Below are positions 33,330 through 44,318 of a DNA stretch of 64,000 nucleotides, piece after piece; within the stretch, counting starts at the first letter, position 1, and the number at the start of each line of letters is the position of its first letter. The position numbers and the translations under genes are program-made. This stretch comes from Hybos culiciformis (Eukaryota > Arthropoda > Insecta > Diptera > Hybotidae). The stretch covers positions 60,160,076 to 60,224,075 of the forward strand of contig OZ023274.1 of NCBI GenBank assembly GCA_964007475.1, given 5' to 3'. A model generated the notes under the pieces. It was not told the DNA's origin. It made no database searches and saw only the letters and a list, made by a program, of their open reading frames with translations.

Positions 33330-33370
33330 AACTCCTGATGATGACTTGGAATAAGTCGAAATATTGAGTT
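33330..33370 (+). ncRNA. Hammerhead-ribozyme-like motif, third arm
   Basis: Third copy in the tandem arm: CTGATGA at 33335-33341, GAAA at 33358-33361, stem I 33330-33334 with 33366-33370. Identical in all core and stem positions to the copy at 31869. Two same-strand motifs about 1.46 kb apart could release a unit-length RNA if both cleave. Confidence 0.6.
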
Positions 33371-34563
33371 CTAGATCGTAATAAAAACAAAACATTATCA
33401 ACAATATATTATTTTTTATAAAAAAGTAACTTCAATGTCTTATTATTAACATCTAAAGCCAACACAACATAGATATTTACGCTCAGCAATACAAAAACAA
33501 TATAGTAAAAACATTTGTTTCAAATGGTTTCACGGGGGCTTTTCTTCATTTTATACCAATCATGTGGCACAGAAAATTCAAAAAAATAATGATCTAGTAA
33601 GGTTGTCACATGGTCTCTTTTAAAGAGTACATGTACTCTTTTAAAGACTACATATACTCTTTTTTATCATAATATTTTGTACTTTCTCTTTTTATATAAA
33701 TGTGTGAAAAGTACTCTTTTTCATATAAAAATTACAAATTGAATTAAAAAATTTCGTAATCATATATTAATAGACTAGGCTTTTATTTTTTATTTAATAG
33801 CTTCGCTACACTTCAGGTTACAAACGTTGAATTTCATGTTTGGCAGAAATATTTAAGCATTTAAGATTGGGCAATGATTATAAAACAGTTTTTGCTTGCA
33901 GCTTATAACTTGTCATGTTGTTTTGTTTCATACTTGTTAACTGGAAAAAAATTTCATTTTTAATATTTTTCGAACTTTAGAAAATTTTTAATGCTTTGAA
34001 TTTGAATTTAAAAAAAATTTGTTAATAAAAATGTAAATATAAAATTCTAAATTTAATGAACCGTTTGGATTAGACTTCACAATTGAACAGTAAGTATATT
34101 TATTCAACATTCTCTACAAATCACGGGCCAGATTTATCAATTATGTGATTTTTAAAAATGTGATTCGTTCGAGCCACATTCTGTAACCAAACCTAATTGG
34201 ATGTGATTTACTTTTTGTTTTTTTTAAACAAAAACCTACTAAAATTAGATAGAGCAAAATTTTTAAAAACCACATAGTCAGAGAATTTGACTCCGATCCT
34301 ATAGAATTTAAAAAATCGCCGGTTTTAAAATTTACAAATTTTACTCTTGAAGTCGAAATAAGTCCTAAAAAATCCGGTGGACCGCCATATTTAATTCCTT
34401 TTTTCTTTTAATATAATTTTTTTTACGACAGACAATTTCCGAAAAAAAAATGTAGTTGTGTCGTTCTTTTTAATATTTCTTATGAAAAAACTTTACTATA
34501 TCTTATATGAAACTGACCTACAATATTTTATTTTGAAATTAAAATATAAATTTTGGTTTGTAG

Positions 34564-35957
34564 ATGTCGAGACGAAGGTGTATATTTTCTGAAGAACTTC
34601 TAAAAAAAATCCAATTTTTAATAATTCAAAAAATAAATCCGAAGCTGTTTGTACGGTCTGTAATATTACAATTTATATTGTAAATAAAGGTAAATGTGAT
34701 TTAGAAAGAACAATATATATTATACACCAAGAACATATATTATCCACTAAACATAAATCTCGAATTAGAGCTGGACAAACTTCCAAAAATGTGGGTCATT
34801 TTTTTACACCAAAACTTTCAGCATTTGACAAAAATGTATCAGCCGTTAAAGGAACATTGGCGTTTCACACAGTGAAACATGCTCAAAGCTTTAATTCATC
34901 AGTTTGTACTAATAAATTGATTTAATCTATTTTCGATGATTCCCAAATTGTTAAACGAATTTCAAGTGGAAAAACAAAATCAACTTGTATAATTGTCCAC
35001 GTCGTTGCTCCTTATTCCTTAGCAAATATCATTCAACACCAATAGATTTAGAATCAATTATTTTAAAAATTTATAATTATTTTTCTATATATACTTTAAG
35101 AACCGAGTCGTTGAAAGAATTCTGTGAATTTGTTGAAGTAGAATACAGGTCATTATTAAAACATTGAAAAACACGGTGGTTATCTCTTTTTCCAGCGATT
35201 AATAGAATTTTGCAAGTTTATCCCGCTTTAAAATCATTTTTTCTTTCTCTCCTAATTCAGGTTGCCCTCAAATTATAAAACATTTTTTGAAAATAATTTC
35301 AGCGAAGCATATTTGTTTTTTGTTCATTTATGTGCTTAAAAATTCAGTATTAGAAGTAATGTCATTATTAAATTCTTACGAAAATATATTAAAAGATATA
35401 ATTGATGCATGTAAAGTCTCTTTTAAATGAAAATGTAAAAAACGGATTCGAATCTGAAGTTAAGACTTTCAAATCAAACTGCATTAATTGCCATAATAAT
35501 TCTTGTGGAAGGCAATTCGATGAATTTAAGTGTTTTGAATGGATGACGCTACAAAATGTTCCAAACTGGATTGATGTAGAAAAAACAATTTTATATTTAG
35601 CTTCGAAAGATGTAATTATAGATGACGTGATTTCGATCAATTTTCAAATTTTTTTTTTAAACCAATAGGCAAATTGCAGAGTTCAAAAAATCTTTGTCGT
35701 TTATTAAGTGGGCAAATTACTTTCAAACAAATGACAAAACTAGTTTTAACTTTGAATTGTTAAAAATATGTCAGTTTTTTTTGCCATTCCTGCCCAAAAA
35801 GCAAATGTTGAAAGAATATTTTCTTTCATTAACTCGCAATGGAGTAAAGAATGAAATAAACTAAAAATGTCCACACTAAGAGGGATTTTGACAGTAGTGT
35901 ATAACTTTACTATAAAGATATTTCGTGTCGAGAGTTTTATAATCAAATAAAAAATAA
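34564..35957 (+). pseudogene. hAT transposase pseudogene
   Basis: Pieces in order across frames: start MSRRRCIFSEELLKK; a zinc-finger-like CTVCNITIYIVNKGKCDLER; SFF/FFTPKLSAFD and TLAFHTVKHAQSFNSSVCTN; then IILKIYNYFSIYTLRTESLK, EFCEFVEVEYRSLLKH; KTRWLSLFPAINRILQVYPA-like; FECFEWMTLQNVPNWIDVEK; and the end PAQKANVERIFSFINSQWSK-like dimerisation motif. This matches the order of a common insect hAT family. Many stops and frameshifts and an internal deletion of the catalytic middle make it inactive. Confidence 0.8.
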
Positions 35958-36131
35958 TAATAAATTGTTAACAGAAATCAGTGGTGATAATAAATACAAG
36001 AGAAATGCGAGTCTACAAAAATATTTATATCTTTTTTTTTATTAGGTAATGTTTTTTGCAATATTTATACCAAAAACAATTTAAAAAATTTAATATCAAA
36101 ATATTAATATGAAAAAAAAAAGTACCTAAAA

Positions 36132-37270
36132 TTTTTTTCGAACGTAGTTCCTTAACGCGGGTTGACTAAAATAAAACGATCCACAGGATTCCACACGATG
36201 ACGATGACGATATTTTCCACAGGATTCCACACGATGACGATGACGATATTTTCATAATGAACAAAATATATTGTATTTTGTTTTATTTTTTTTGGAACGT
36301 ATTTTAATTTTTTATGTATTATATTGTATACATATATATATGAAAGTAGGTAATATTTGAAGAGTATGAGAAAATAATATTGAAAATAATAATAACAAAA
36401 AAAAAAATTGAAATTTTCGTAAACTTTTTATTTTTTTCAGGAAGAAATTTTCAAAATGTTTTTCGAAGTTAATTTTATTCTCATCGGTTGTTCCTTGAGG
36501 GCTGTTGTGAGGGCGGAATTAAGGGTAGAAGTAAGGCGGAAGAGGGCACAAGTGAGGGCAGAAGTGAAGGCAGAAGTTAGGGCAAAAGTACCGGCGGAAT
36601 TGAGGGCAGAAGTGAGGGCAGAAGTGAAAGCGGAAGTGCGGGCGGACGTGGGGGCAGAAGTGAGGCTGGAAGTACCGACGGAATTGGGGGCAGAAGTGAG
36701 GGCGGAAGTGCGCTCGGAAGTGAGGGCAAAGTGAGGGCAAAGTGAGGGCAAAGTGAGGGCAAAGTGAGGGCGGAAGTGAGTGTGGAAAAGGGCGGAGTGA
36801 GGGCGGAAGTGCGGGCGGAAGTGCGGGCGGAAGTGCGGGCGGAAGTGCGGGCGGAAGTGCGGGCGGAAATGAGGGCGGAAGTGAGGGTGGAAGTGAGGGT
36901 CGAAGTCAGGGCGGAAGTAAGGGCGGCAGTGAGGGCGCAAGTGAGGATGGAATTGAGGGCGGAAGTGAGGGGGAAGTGAGGGCAGAAGTGAGGGCGAAAG
37001 TGAGGGCGGAAGTGAGATCGGAAGTGAGGGCGGAAGTGAGGGCGGAAGTAAGGGCGGAAGTGAGGGCGAAGTGAGGGCGAAAGTGAGGGCGGAAGTGAGG
37101 GAAGAGTGAGGGCAGAAGTGTGGGCGGAAGTGAGGCGGAAGTGAGGGCGGAAGTGAGGGCGGAAACTGCAGCAATCAGTCAATTTCGAATAGTTGGAAAT
37201 GACAGCTCAATTTAAATTAATTGAAAATGAGAATTACTTATATATACGCAAAGGAACTACGTTCCTATCC
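36132..37270. mobile_element. MITE carrying a GA-rich minisatellite
   Basis: GAACGTAGTTCCTTAACG near 36140 faces GCAAAGGAACTACGTTC near 37265, an inverted pair of about 17 bp. Just inside the left end a 35-bp unit with ACGATGACGATGACGATAT is duplicated (36178-36250). The interior is mostly the minisatellite at about 36500-37165. Confidence 0.65.
36500..37165 (+). repeat. 12-bp minisatellite, GTGAGGGCGGAA type
   Basis: About 55 units of a 12-bp purine-rich repeat (GTGAGGGCGGAA with AGTGCGGGCGGA variants; some 9-11 bp units near 36730-36770 and 37075). It is GC-rich in an AT-rich setting and has strong strand asymmetry (almost no C or T runs on the plus strand). Because the unit is a multiple of 3 and lacks T-A-starting words, frames stay open on both strands (VRAE and LTSALTSA-type repeats). 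I do not regard these as genes. Confidence 0.9.
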
Positions 37271-37454
37271 GGTGTACTATGACAGCTCTTGTGTTTTTTT
37301 GTAATTATTTTGTTAATTTTATGAATTGAGTATTAAGATATATGTGAATATGATTATAGTAGAGATATGTAATGTCTCTGTGCAACCAAGGAAAAACATT
37401 TTTTTTTTAGAAATTACTTTTTTTTCAAGGTCTTGGTGTGACAACCTTATCTAA

Positions 37455-38117
37455 AAGTAATGGAGACTGCTGTGCCATGTCACCCTTACAAGTAGGGGTG
37501 ATTTGGTTTTTCTATATTTTTTAAAATGTGTTTTGATAGTTTAAAAACGAAAGTTAATTTTTTTGATCCAATTTATATAATTTCAATTTTAATAAATTAA
37601 AAGAAGTTTTTTCCACCCAAAAATGGATTTGAAAAAAGTTAAACCGTTTCACCCCAACTTACCCTACGTTTTATTTCATATCCTATCATTCCTATTTAAA
37701 AATTATCGATTATTATATTAGTCCAAACGCCAAATTTATTAAATTTATGGTCTGTATCCGTATACTTGGCGATTTATTTTTGTTTTTATTATAGTTATGT
37801 GTACAATTAATTTTATTATAGTATGTTTACTATTAACGGTTATGTACTAAAAAAAATTACTAAGGTAAACTGATTTTTATATTATTGCTGCTCCACATTG
37901 TTAAATAGTTTTCACGGTTATGGAATAAAATAAAGAAAAATTGTTTAGGCTTGGAAAAAGAAGTTCCACGATACAGAAATCAGTTTAGTTTAATTAGAAA
38001 TTTCAGAAAGCATATGCACGTGAATTATAGTTTCAGTTTTAGATAAAATTTTATTAGAGTAGGTTAAAATAATACAAAGTTTTAAAATTAAATTTGAATA
38101 AAAAAAATTATTAAAGC
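37455..38117. other. Gene-free stretch
   Basis: AT-rich. The beginning (GTGCCATGTCACCCTTAC, GGTTTTTCTATATTTTTT) looks like the continuation of the sequence left of the hAT at 33599 (GTTTCACGGGGGC, CATGTGGCACAG). No gene seen. Confidence 0.4.
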
Positions 38118-40192
38118 ATGCAGAATGAAATTTATCGTCGGTTGAGATATGAGAAGGATAATTCAAGTGAATTTGATTTGGAGGATTTTATGAAAATGAG
38201 ACCACCTTCCAAAAAAATTAAGAAAAACAATTTTAACATTTCTTTTTTCTTTGTAGCCGACGATGTTGACAAAGACCCAGATTTTATTGTATTGGAAACT
38301 ACGAAAGAAAAAGCCGTTAACATAACTTTAATTGATATTGACGCTCCATCCTAGAGTAAAGTAAAGTTGATTTTTTGTAACTGTTTTTTTTTTTATTTAA
38401 AATATTATTAAAAAAATAATTAATATCCATAATTTGAGCGTATTTCGCAAAAGTAATATATAGTGATTTGATGAAATTGAAGATACCTTTGAACATGCCG
38501 ATATAACTGAATAAAATTGTTAAGGAAGGAAAAAAAAATACAACAACACTAGATCGGCTTATGAATCATAAAAGACCGCTGTGCGAAACATCACCTGAAG
38601 CAAAAAAGCTGCGGTTATAGCTGTATCAAAAGAAGAGTTACAAACAGTGTTTCGTGATATTTTCTCTGATGGGATCAAAAATTTGGCCACAAAGGAAGAC
38701 GTGCACGCCATCTCCAAGTCAATAACCGTTTTGCAGGCAGAAAATAAAGTTTTTATAGAAAAAGTGGATAATTTGCAGCAAAATGCCAAAATCTTGAGGC
38801 AAAATTCAAAAAGTTGGAGTCTCAGCCATTCGAAAAAAAATTGGTTATCCACCTACAAAAAACAAGTACACAGAGAGATCCAGTGGAAGAAACACATTGG
38901 TAAAACAATTAACTAAATCTGATGATATTGTTTTGTCGGTGACTCCTCTTAATTCTAGTGTGAAAAGCTATAATTTGCTCTTGGAGATGAATTCCAAAAA
39001 TTCTGCTCATTGAGTCCTAAAAAATTCAGGCTAACTAAAAGGCACTGGAGTTTCACTTTTCAAGTGAGCAAAGAAAACAAGGCAAAGAGCGGTAGGCATT
39101 AGAAATGAACAGAAGAAATTGTATCTCGACATCTCCATCAAACTATTAGGCAGCTCGCTTTTGGCGGATGGCACTACATTCACTTGGAACACAGAAACTT
39201 GTCTACTTTCAGGAAATGAAGATGGGTTGATTGTGCTGAAAAATAAATATCCTCAACTTGATTTATCAAAAATGAAAAAACTATACGTCAAAGAAAAGAA
39301 AGATCAGCTGGTTCCACAAGTGGAATAAAAAAAAGACCCCTGAAATGATCCAAATGATGCTGAATCGCCTGTCCGAATATTGGAAAAATTGGTAAATCTT
39401 TCTAAAACTAAAATTATGGTGATAAAAAAATGCAGGAAGATTTGCATCTAATGAAAAATGGTTTTTGATGGTAACATGTTTGAGGTGGCTAATCATTATA
39501 AATACTTAGGTTTAACAATAACTCCACAAATTAATATGAAACCTCGCCTAGAAAATAAGATATCCAAGTCATCCTAGCTTTAAACACTACATGGAAAAAT
39601 CTAATGACTAAATGTGAAATTCCAAATATGCAAAGTTTCGTATCTTTCAAGCTGTAGCACAATCCATTATGTGTTACGGTTGTCAAGTCTGGGGTTATAA
39701 ACCTTATGATGTGGTTGAAAAATTATTCAGATTTTTCTTAAAAAGAACATTTTTTCTTCCTTCAAATGCACTAAATTACATGATTATTTTAGAGACAGGA
39801 AATTCTCCTTTGTATGTGTAGACGTTGAAATCGTACCTGGACTACATATTAAAAGTTCTGAGTCTCGAAAATTACAGATTACCAAAAAAATTAGCGTTGT
39901 ATAGTATTCAACATAAGACCAGTTGGTGTAAAGAAATATTTGCACTTGCCGAAAAATTTGATGTCTAGATTGATTTTGCAACAGATATAATAAACTTGAA
40001 AAAAACACTATACAAATTAATTGAATTAGTTGATGTAGATTTGCGAAACATTGCACTACAACAAGCGTCAGCCTCTACATCTAGATCCCTATACCCGCAA
40101 TTATAACATAACCTATGCGAACGAAATTATTTTAATGACAGGTACACCTCCCACGAAATTAGTACCATTTTTAAACGAGAGGATAACCACTA
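38118..40192 (+). pseudogene. Jockey/CR1-like LINE relic (ORF1 pieces and RT C-terminus)
   Basis: 38560-38916: acidic/basic start and a coiled coil (TVLQAENKVFIEKVDNLQQN) as in LINE ORF1 proteins. 39119-39328: ORF1 C-terminal region (DGTTFTWNTETCLLSGNEDG). From about 39400: the end of a reverse transcriptase (NLSKTKIMV, then FEVANHYKYLGLTITPQINM, AQSIMCYGCQVWGYKPYDVV, LKRTFFLPSNALNYMIILET) to about 40192. The catalytic RT part and the endonuclease are missing, so there is a large internal deletion plus several stops. The frame at 38118-38354 may be an upstream part of the same ORF1. Confidence 0.75.
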
Positions 40193-40876
40193 AATATAAA
40201 ATATAGGCCATATTTAGCAACCTTGCAAAAATGCGTTTTTTGCAAAAATTGGATTTTTATTCTTGAAAGTGGTAGAAAGTGGTATTAGAAATTATGTTTG
40301 TTCAACAAGTTTGCCGCCATTTTGGTTTTTTTAGGTTTTACCGTTACTTTTTGGTAACTTTGAAATTAAGCATTTTTGAGTATGAAAACTTCGAAATAGC
40401 CTTTCATGATGTTCTAGACTTTGATTCAGGAGGAGTTTACTTTCATTTTTCTAGAAAGTTTTAGTTCCTGAAAATATTGTATAGATGGCGTTTTAACCAA
40501 TTTTGTGTATTAAACTAAAATTACTCCACCTTTTGGGCAACATTTGTACTACAGAAATGAAACCAAAAAAAGACCGTTTCAAGACCTTTCCAACAAAAAA
40601 AAAAATTTTAAGAATCGAATAATAAATAAAAAAGGTAAGCCCAATTAAAAAAATTTACGAAAAAACAAATTTCCGTTATTATTTAAAAACTCAATTTTAA
40701 AGAACGAATCCATAACAAAAATGACTGAAATCCAAAATTTATGAGGACATGTTTTTAGTAAATACATGTTGGAACGTGAATGAACGGATAAAACATTCGA
40801 ATAATTTAAAACAATTATCTACTACTAAAAAACGTAAAAGCGACTCAAAACAACTCGTGAGTGAGATTTTGAATGA
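40193..40876. other. Gene-free stretch
   Basis: AT-rich with GCAAAAATGCGTTTTTTGCA self-complementary near 40228. No supported gene. Confidence 0.4.
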
Positions 40877-40884
40877 TTCGTAGA

Positions 40885-41055
40885 CAGAGCTGGACTGGCC
40901 TAACAAGCTAGTAGGAGCTTCCTGGTGGGCGGTACTAAAATATGTTGTCTAAAATTATAATGTTTTCTTTTAAGTTTTTTTTTAAGCGTGAGAAAATTTT
41001 TTTACAAAGAAAATTTGAATTTCCCGGTCCTAAATTCATTCCCAGTCCAGCCCTG
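40885..41055. mobile_element. 171-bp hAT MITE
   Basis: Ends CAGAGCTGGACTGG and CCAGTCCAGCCCTG. Target duplication TTCGTAGA (40877-40884) and TTCGGAGA (41056-41063), 7 of 8 identical. No coding capacity. Confidence 0.88.
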
Positions 41056-41063
41056 TTCGGAGA

Positions 41064-42123
41064 TACTCGATTTTATAGAACTTGCTATATGCTTTTCAGA
41101 AATTATTGTAAAATCAGATGGGATTAAATACTGAAAAAACAAATTAAAAGTTTAGGTTATAAGTTTGGATAGAAAATTGGAAAGAAACAGAAATTGATGT
41201 GGAAGAAACATTAAAATAAATAATTTTAAAGCTTGTATGACAATGTCTATGAAAGTGAAATGGAAGAGCAGTCTGTTTAAAACAGTTTTCGAAAATATAT
41301 ACAGTAAAAACAACACTAAACCTGAGCAAAAATCGAACCAAAAAACTTCAAAACTGGTTTTATATAAAATGCCGCCAATCCGAAACTACTGGACCGATTT
41401 CACCTGCGAAAGCGGCTTTGGAGAGGTATAAAGATGTACTTTTTGACTGCGAAGTTTGAAAAATATCGTACGTAAGATCATGGAGTACAACTTTTTTGAA
41501 AATGGCTAAAAATGGTCATTTTTTTGTATGGGGAAATTCTAAGAAGTGAATTATCTGCTAAAACATTAAAAAATTTCAACCTGCGAAAGCGGCTTTTTAA
41601 AGTGGTCTGAAAGACCTTTCCAAAATGGTATAGAGTGACCAAATCGGTTGAAAATTGAGGGAGTACGTTCAAATGAAAAAACCCATTTTTTGTTTTTTCA
41701 GTGTTTTTAGGGTTTCTCTATGGGTTAAACTGGCAACACCGAGTTGCCAGCACCTGCAAAGAAAGCCCGCACGAATACCTACTTAAAATGTTATCTGAAA
41801 ATATTCTTGTAAATTTAACAACAGAGAGATGATAGTTTGAAGTTTTAAAATTTTCCAAGCCTCCTGCCACAAGAATCGTCATATCTCCCAAAAAAAATTT
41901 TTTTTTTTAAATCTGAAATGCAAAAACTTAGGTCAAATATCAGCCTATAAAATAAATGTAAAATGAAAGTCTAACGATTAACTTGAAAAAATGAAAAAAA
42001 TGTCAGGTTGCTAGCCATATTTCCCCAGGACTAATGAACTCTGTAATCTGTGCAATCTTCAAATTAGAGGGAACACATTTCATTTCTTAGCAATTTGTCC
42101 GATATTAAAAAATCGTTGCGGCC
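41064..42123. other. Gene-free stretch with a partial internal duplication
   Basis: ACCTGCGAAAGCGGCTTT occurs at 41401 and again at 41579 (as ACCTGCGAAAGCGGCTTTTT), with related flanks about 180 bp apart, so part of a repeat is duplicated here. No gene seen. Confidence 0.5.
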
Positions 42124-42928
42124 TTATTTCCATCCCCCACTTACTGATGTATTATACAATGATATATATTGCAAGAAATCGGGAAAATCTTCATCATTTC
42201 GACATAGTGCGATGAAACCATTTCGACAACCTGTCATAGCTGGAGCTCTGTCCGTCGTAATTGAAACAATTTTATCGAGTGGCAATTTCGCAATTTTATA
42301 GAAGTTTTTAAAACTGGTAAATAGATCTTCACATCGAGTTTTTCCTCTTAATGGAATGATTGTAAGTATTTCTTCTTTAGTCAAAAAGTCTTTAAAAACC
42401 ATTCTAATGAAAATAATCATTTGAGATATGTCAACTGCATCAGTAGACTCGTTCAACTGAAGTGAAAAAGATTGACAATTCGTAATGTCCTGCATTAATT
42501 GTTCTTTTAAATTTGATCTTTCTTGGTCCACTCGCTTTGCAACTGTATTGCATTATAACTGTAAATCGTTAATCGCAGAAACTATTTCTGGCTTATTTTT
42601 ATAGTCACAAAATAAGGAGTCAGCAGCATCTAAAAATGCATTAAATGGTTTCTTATTTTTAGCAAGAACAGAGCATACTCGTAAAGAAGCAATTGTACCC
42701 GACTTTGATTTTAATGTTTCTTTTTTAGCTTTTCGTAAATCACTTTTCGGCGGAAATTAATCTCACACTTACTATGCACCGTTTTGAAATGTCGTTCCAA
42801 ATTTCCTTTCTTCGATAATGAAACACTATTATTAAACAACAGCATTAATTTTTTATTATAATAAAGAAATAATCGTTCTCCCATTCTTCATGATAGTGAT
42901 AAGTTTTAATCTTTTTAGAATTATTCAT
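42124..42928 (-). pseudogene. hAT transposase N-terminal half (GTF2IRD2/ZBED-like type)
   Basis: Minus-strand start MNNSKKIKTYHYHEEWENDY, then KKGNLERHFKTVHSKCEINF (BED-like zinc-finger end), CSVLAKNKKPFNAFLDAADS, SLFCDYKNKPEIVSAINDLQ, and the long open frame 42531-42124 with NCQSFSLQLNESTDAVDISQ and SITTDRAPAMTGCRNGFIAL (catalytic-core start). Frameshifts around 42545, 42740 and 42850. Ends abruptly at 42124. It is the opposite half of the same transposase type whose C-terminus is in hAT-C, but a separate copy. Confidence 0.85.
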
Positions 42929-43444
42929 TGTTTCACAATTTAAAATAACTTCAATTAATGTAAATTTGATTACTACCACGCGTAACAAACGAATGAGTTT
43001 ATACTGAATGATAACTAGATTCTAACAATTAAAAAAAATTCAAAATATGAAATTTTTTCAAATCCATTCCAAATCTACTTACTAATCCTACAAAATCAAT
43101 AAAATATAGTAGAGCCATTTATTTAATAGTTTCTTATCGTGATTTTTTGTACGTATTTAGTACAAAGTTTTTGATTCTGGAAATTGAAAATGGCAATTTG
43201 AAAGGAAATAAATATCTGAAATATGAATATTTATTGCCGATCGACCTAAAATTATTATGTGATCGCGATCGACGCTATTGACACTCCTGCTATATATGAC
43301 ATACGTTCTGGTGATGATCTAAAGCAGCGATGTCCAACAGAAATTTGTTTGTAGCCAATTTTAAATAATTTCATTCGCCACTTAAAATATGTATTTATTT
43401 ATTAAAAAATCATTAATTATTGTATCATTGTAAGTTATTATTAA

Positions 43445-43678
43445 CACGTTGACGGACAGTAGAAACAAGTGAAATTTTCGAAAATTGACACTATATGTTT
43501 TTGTAATTTTTAGAATATTAGAAGTATAGTTTTACTCTTTCTGCTTAAATACACTTAATTTTGATTAATTCAGCACCTTTAATTAGGTTGCGGCTACAAC
43601 CGTCATGGCGCCAGCGGACTCTAGACACTATGACTCTAGACACTATGACGGCTATAGACGCAACTGTCCGTCAACGTG
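43445..43678. mobile_element. piggyBac-type MITE (234 bp)
   Basis: Ends CACGTTGACGGACAGT and ACTGTCCGTCAACGTG (perfect), flanked by TTAA at 43441-43444 and 43679-43682, the piggyBac target. Internal short duplication of ACTCTAGACACTATGAC. Nested in the hAT element. Confidence 0.92.
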
Positions 43679-43974
43679 TTAAAATAACAAAATCCAAAAT
43701 TTGACAATTTTTGTTTGTTCTTTTTTCATTTTCGCATTTTGCCACCACAAGTTCATTAATAAAGAATAGTTATTATTTTGTCGTATTTTTATTTTTATTT
43801 TTAAATAAAATTTCTTGATTTGTTTTTGCTTTTTTGAATGGCAAAAATAGTGTTTTTTTGAAGTTTATACTTCTTTAGCGGCGTTGGAAGAAATTTGGTA
43901 GAGGGTAAAAATCCATTTTCATATAGAATTTTTCTGAGAATCGTCATCATTTTTCTGAGAATCGTCCGTCATCA

Positions 43975-44105
43975 TTTTTAAAAAAAAATGTATTCATTGG
44001 GGAATCGAACCTGACACCTTCACTCTTATAGTCCGATGTTCTAGCCACTAAGCCATATAGCCCATATGATTTTGGATTTCTAAAATATAATAAAAAAATT
44101 CTAAT
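43975..44105 (-). repeat. tRNA-like SINE-like repeat, copy 1
   Basis: Minus strand carries a tRNA-like head: GGCTTAGTGGCTAGAACATC (A box), CGGACTATAAGAGTGAAGG (anticodon-arm region), GGTTCGATTCCCCAATGAA (B box and 3' side), then a run of T. Flank TTCTAAAATATAATAAAAA is shared with copy 2 at 46430-46575, so the repeated unit is about 135 bp and larger than a tRNA. Acceptor stem degenerate. Confidence 0.6.
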
Positions 44106-44232
44106 AAACCATTCATTTTTTTGTTTTTATTTTATTGTAGGGAATTAAAAATAATACTCAAAAAAAAAAATAAGAAAAGAATTAGAATACTCAAAAAACG
44201 AGTTTGAAAAATTAACTAACAACAAAAATAAA

Positions 44233-44318
44233 CTCATTTAGCTTAGTAGTAGAATATGGCTTAGTAGTAGAACATCACACTGTAAGTCTGAAGGTGCCTG
44301 GTTCGATTCCCAATGAGG
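44233..44318 (+). tRNA. tRNA-like sequence with duplicated D arm
   Basis: CTCATTT at 44233 pairs with AATGAG at 44312-44317 (6 pairs). The anticodon loop CTGTAAG would give GTA (Tyr). GGTTCGATTCC is a good B box, followed directly by a run of 12 or more T, a Pol III terminator. The D region is duplicated (TTAGCTTAGTAGTAGAA then TGGCTTAGTAGTAGAA), making it about 86 nt, and the anticodon stem has a mismatch. Probably a pseudogene or SINE head related to the copies at 43975 and 46430. Confidence 0.5.

Larger units (their letters stand above)
27899..33506. mobile_element. Penelope-like element inside a giant inverted repeat plus a third, tandem arm
   Basis: Left arm 27899-29363 and right arm about 31211-32703 are near-perfect reverse complements (~1.45 kb). 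A further partial copy, 32700-33506, repeats 31234-32042 in direct orientation. The 1.85 kb spacer holds the coding part on the minus strand. A second inverted pair (29816-29929 with 31110-31200) continues the symmetry inward. Terminal repeats in direct or inverted arrangement are characteristic of Penelope-like elements. Each arm has one hammerhead-like motif. Confidence 0.85.
33599..37454 (+). mobile_element. Decayed hAT element (3.9 kb) with nested MITE
   Basis: TAAGGTTGTCACA at 33599 and TGTGACAACCTTA near 37454 form terminal inverted repeats. Flanks ATCTAGTA and ATCTAAAA agree at 6 of 8 positions, consistent with an old hAT duplication. Contains one decayed transposase gene and, after it, a MITE with a minisatellite. 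ACTCTTTT words are repeated in the left subterminal region. Confidence 0.75.

Noticed and set aside
36437..37182. Long open frames of 245 and 201 codons on the minus strand and several on the plus strand
   Set aside because: They are translations of a 12-bp minisatellite whose unit has no stop in those frames. Low-complexity Pro/His/Leu or VRAE repeats, no start context and no conserved motif.
44233..44318. Functional tRNA-Tyr gene
   Set aside because: D arm duplicated, anticodon stem mismatched and no intron, which eukaryotic tRNA-Tyr genes usually have; kept only as a tRNA-like sequence.
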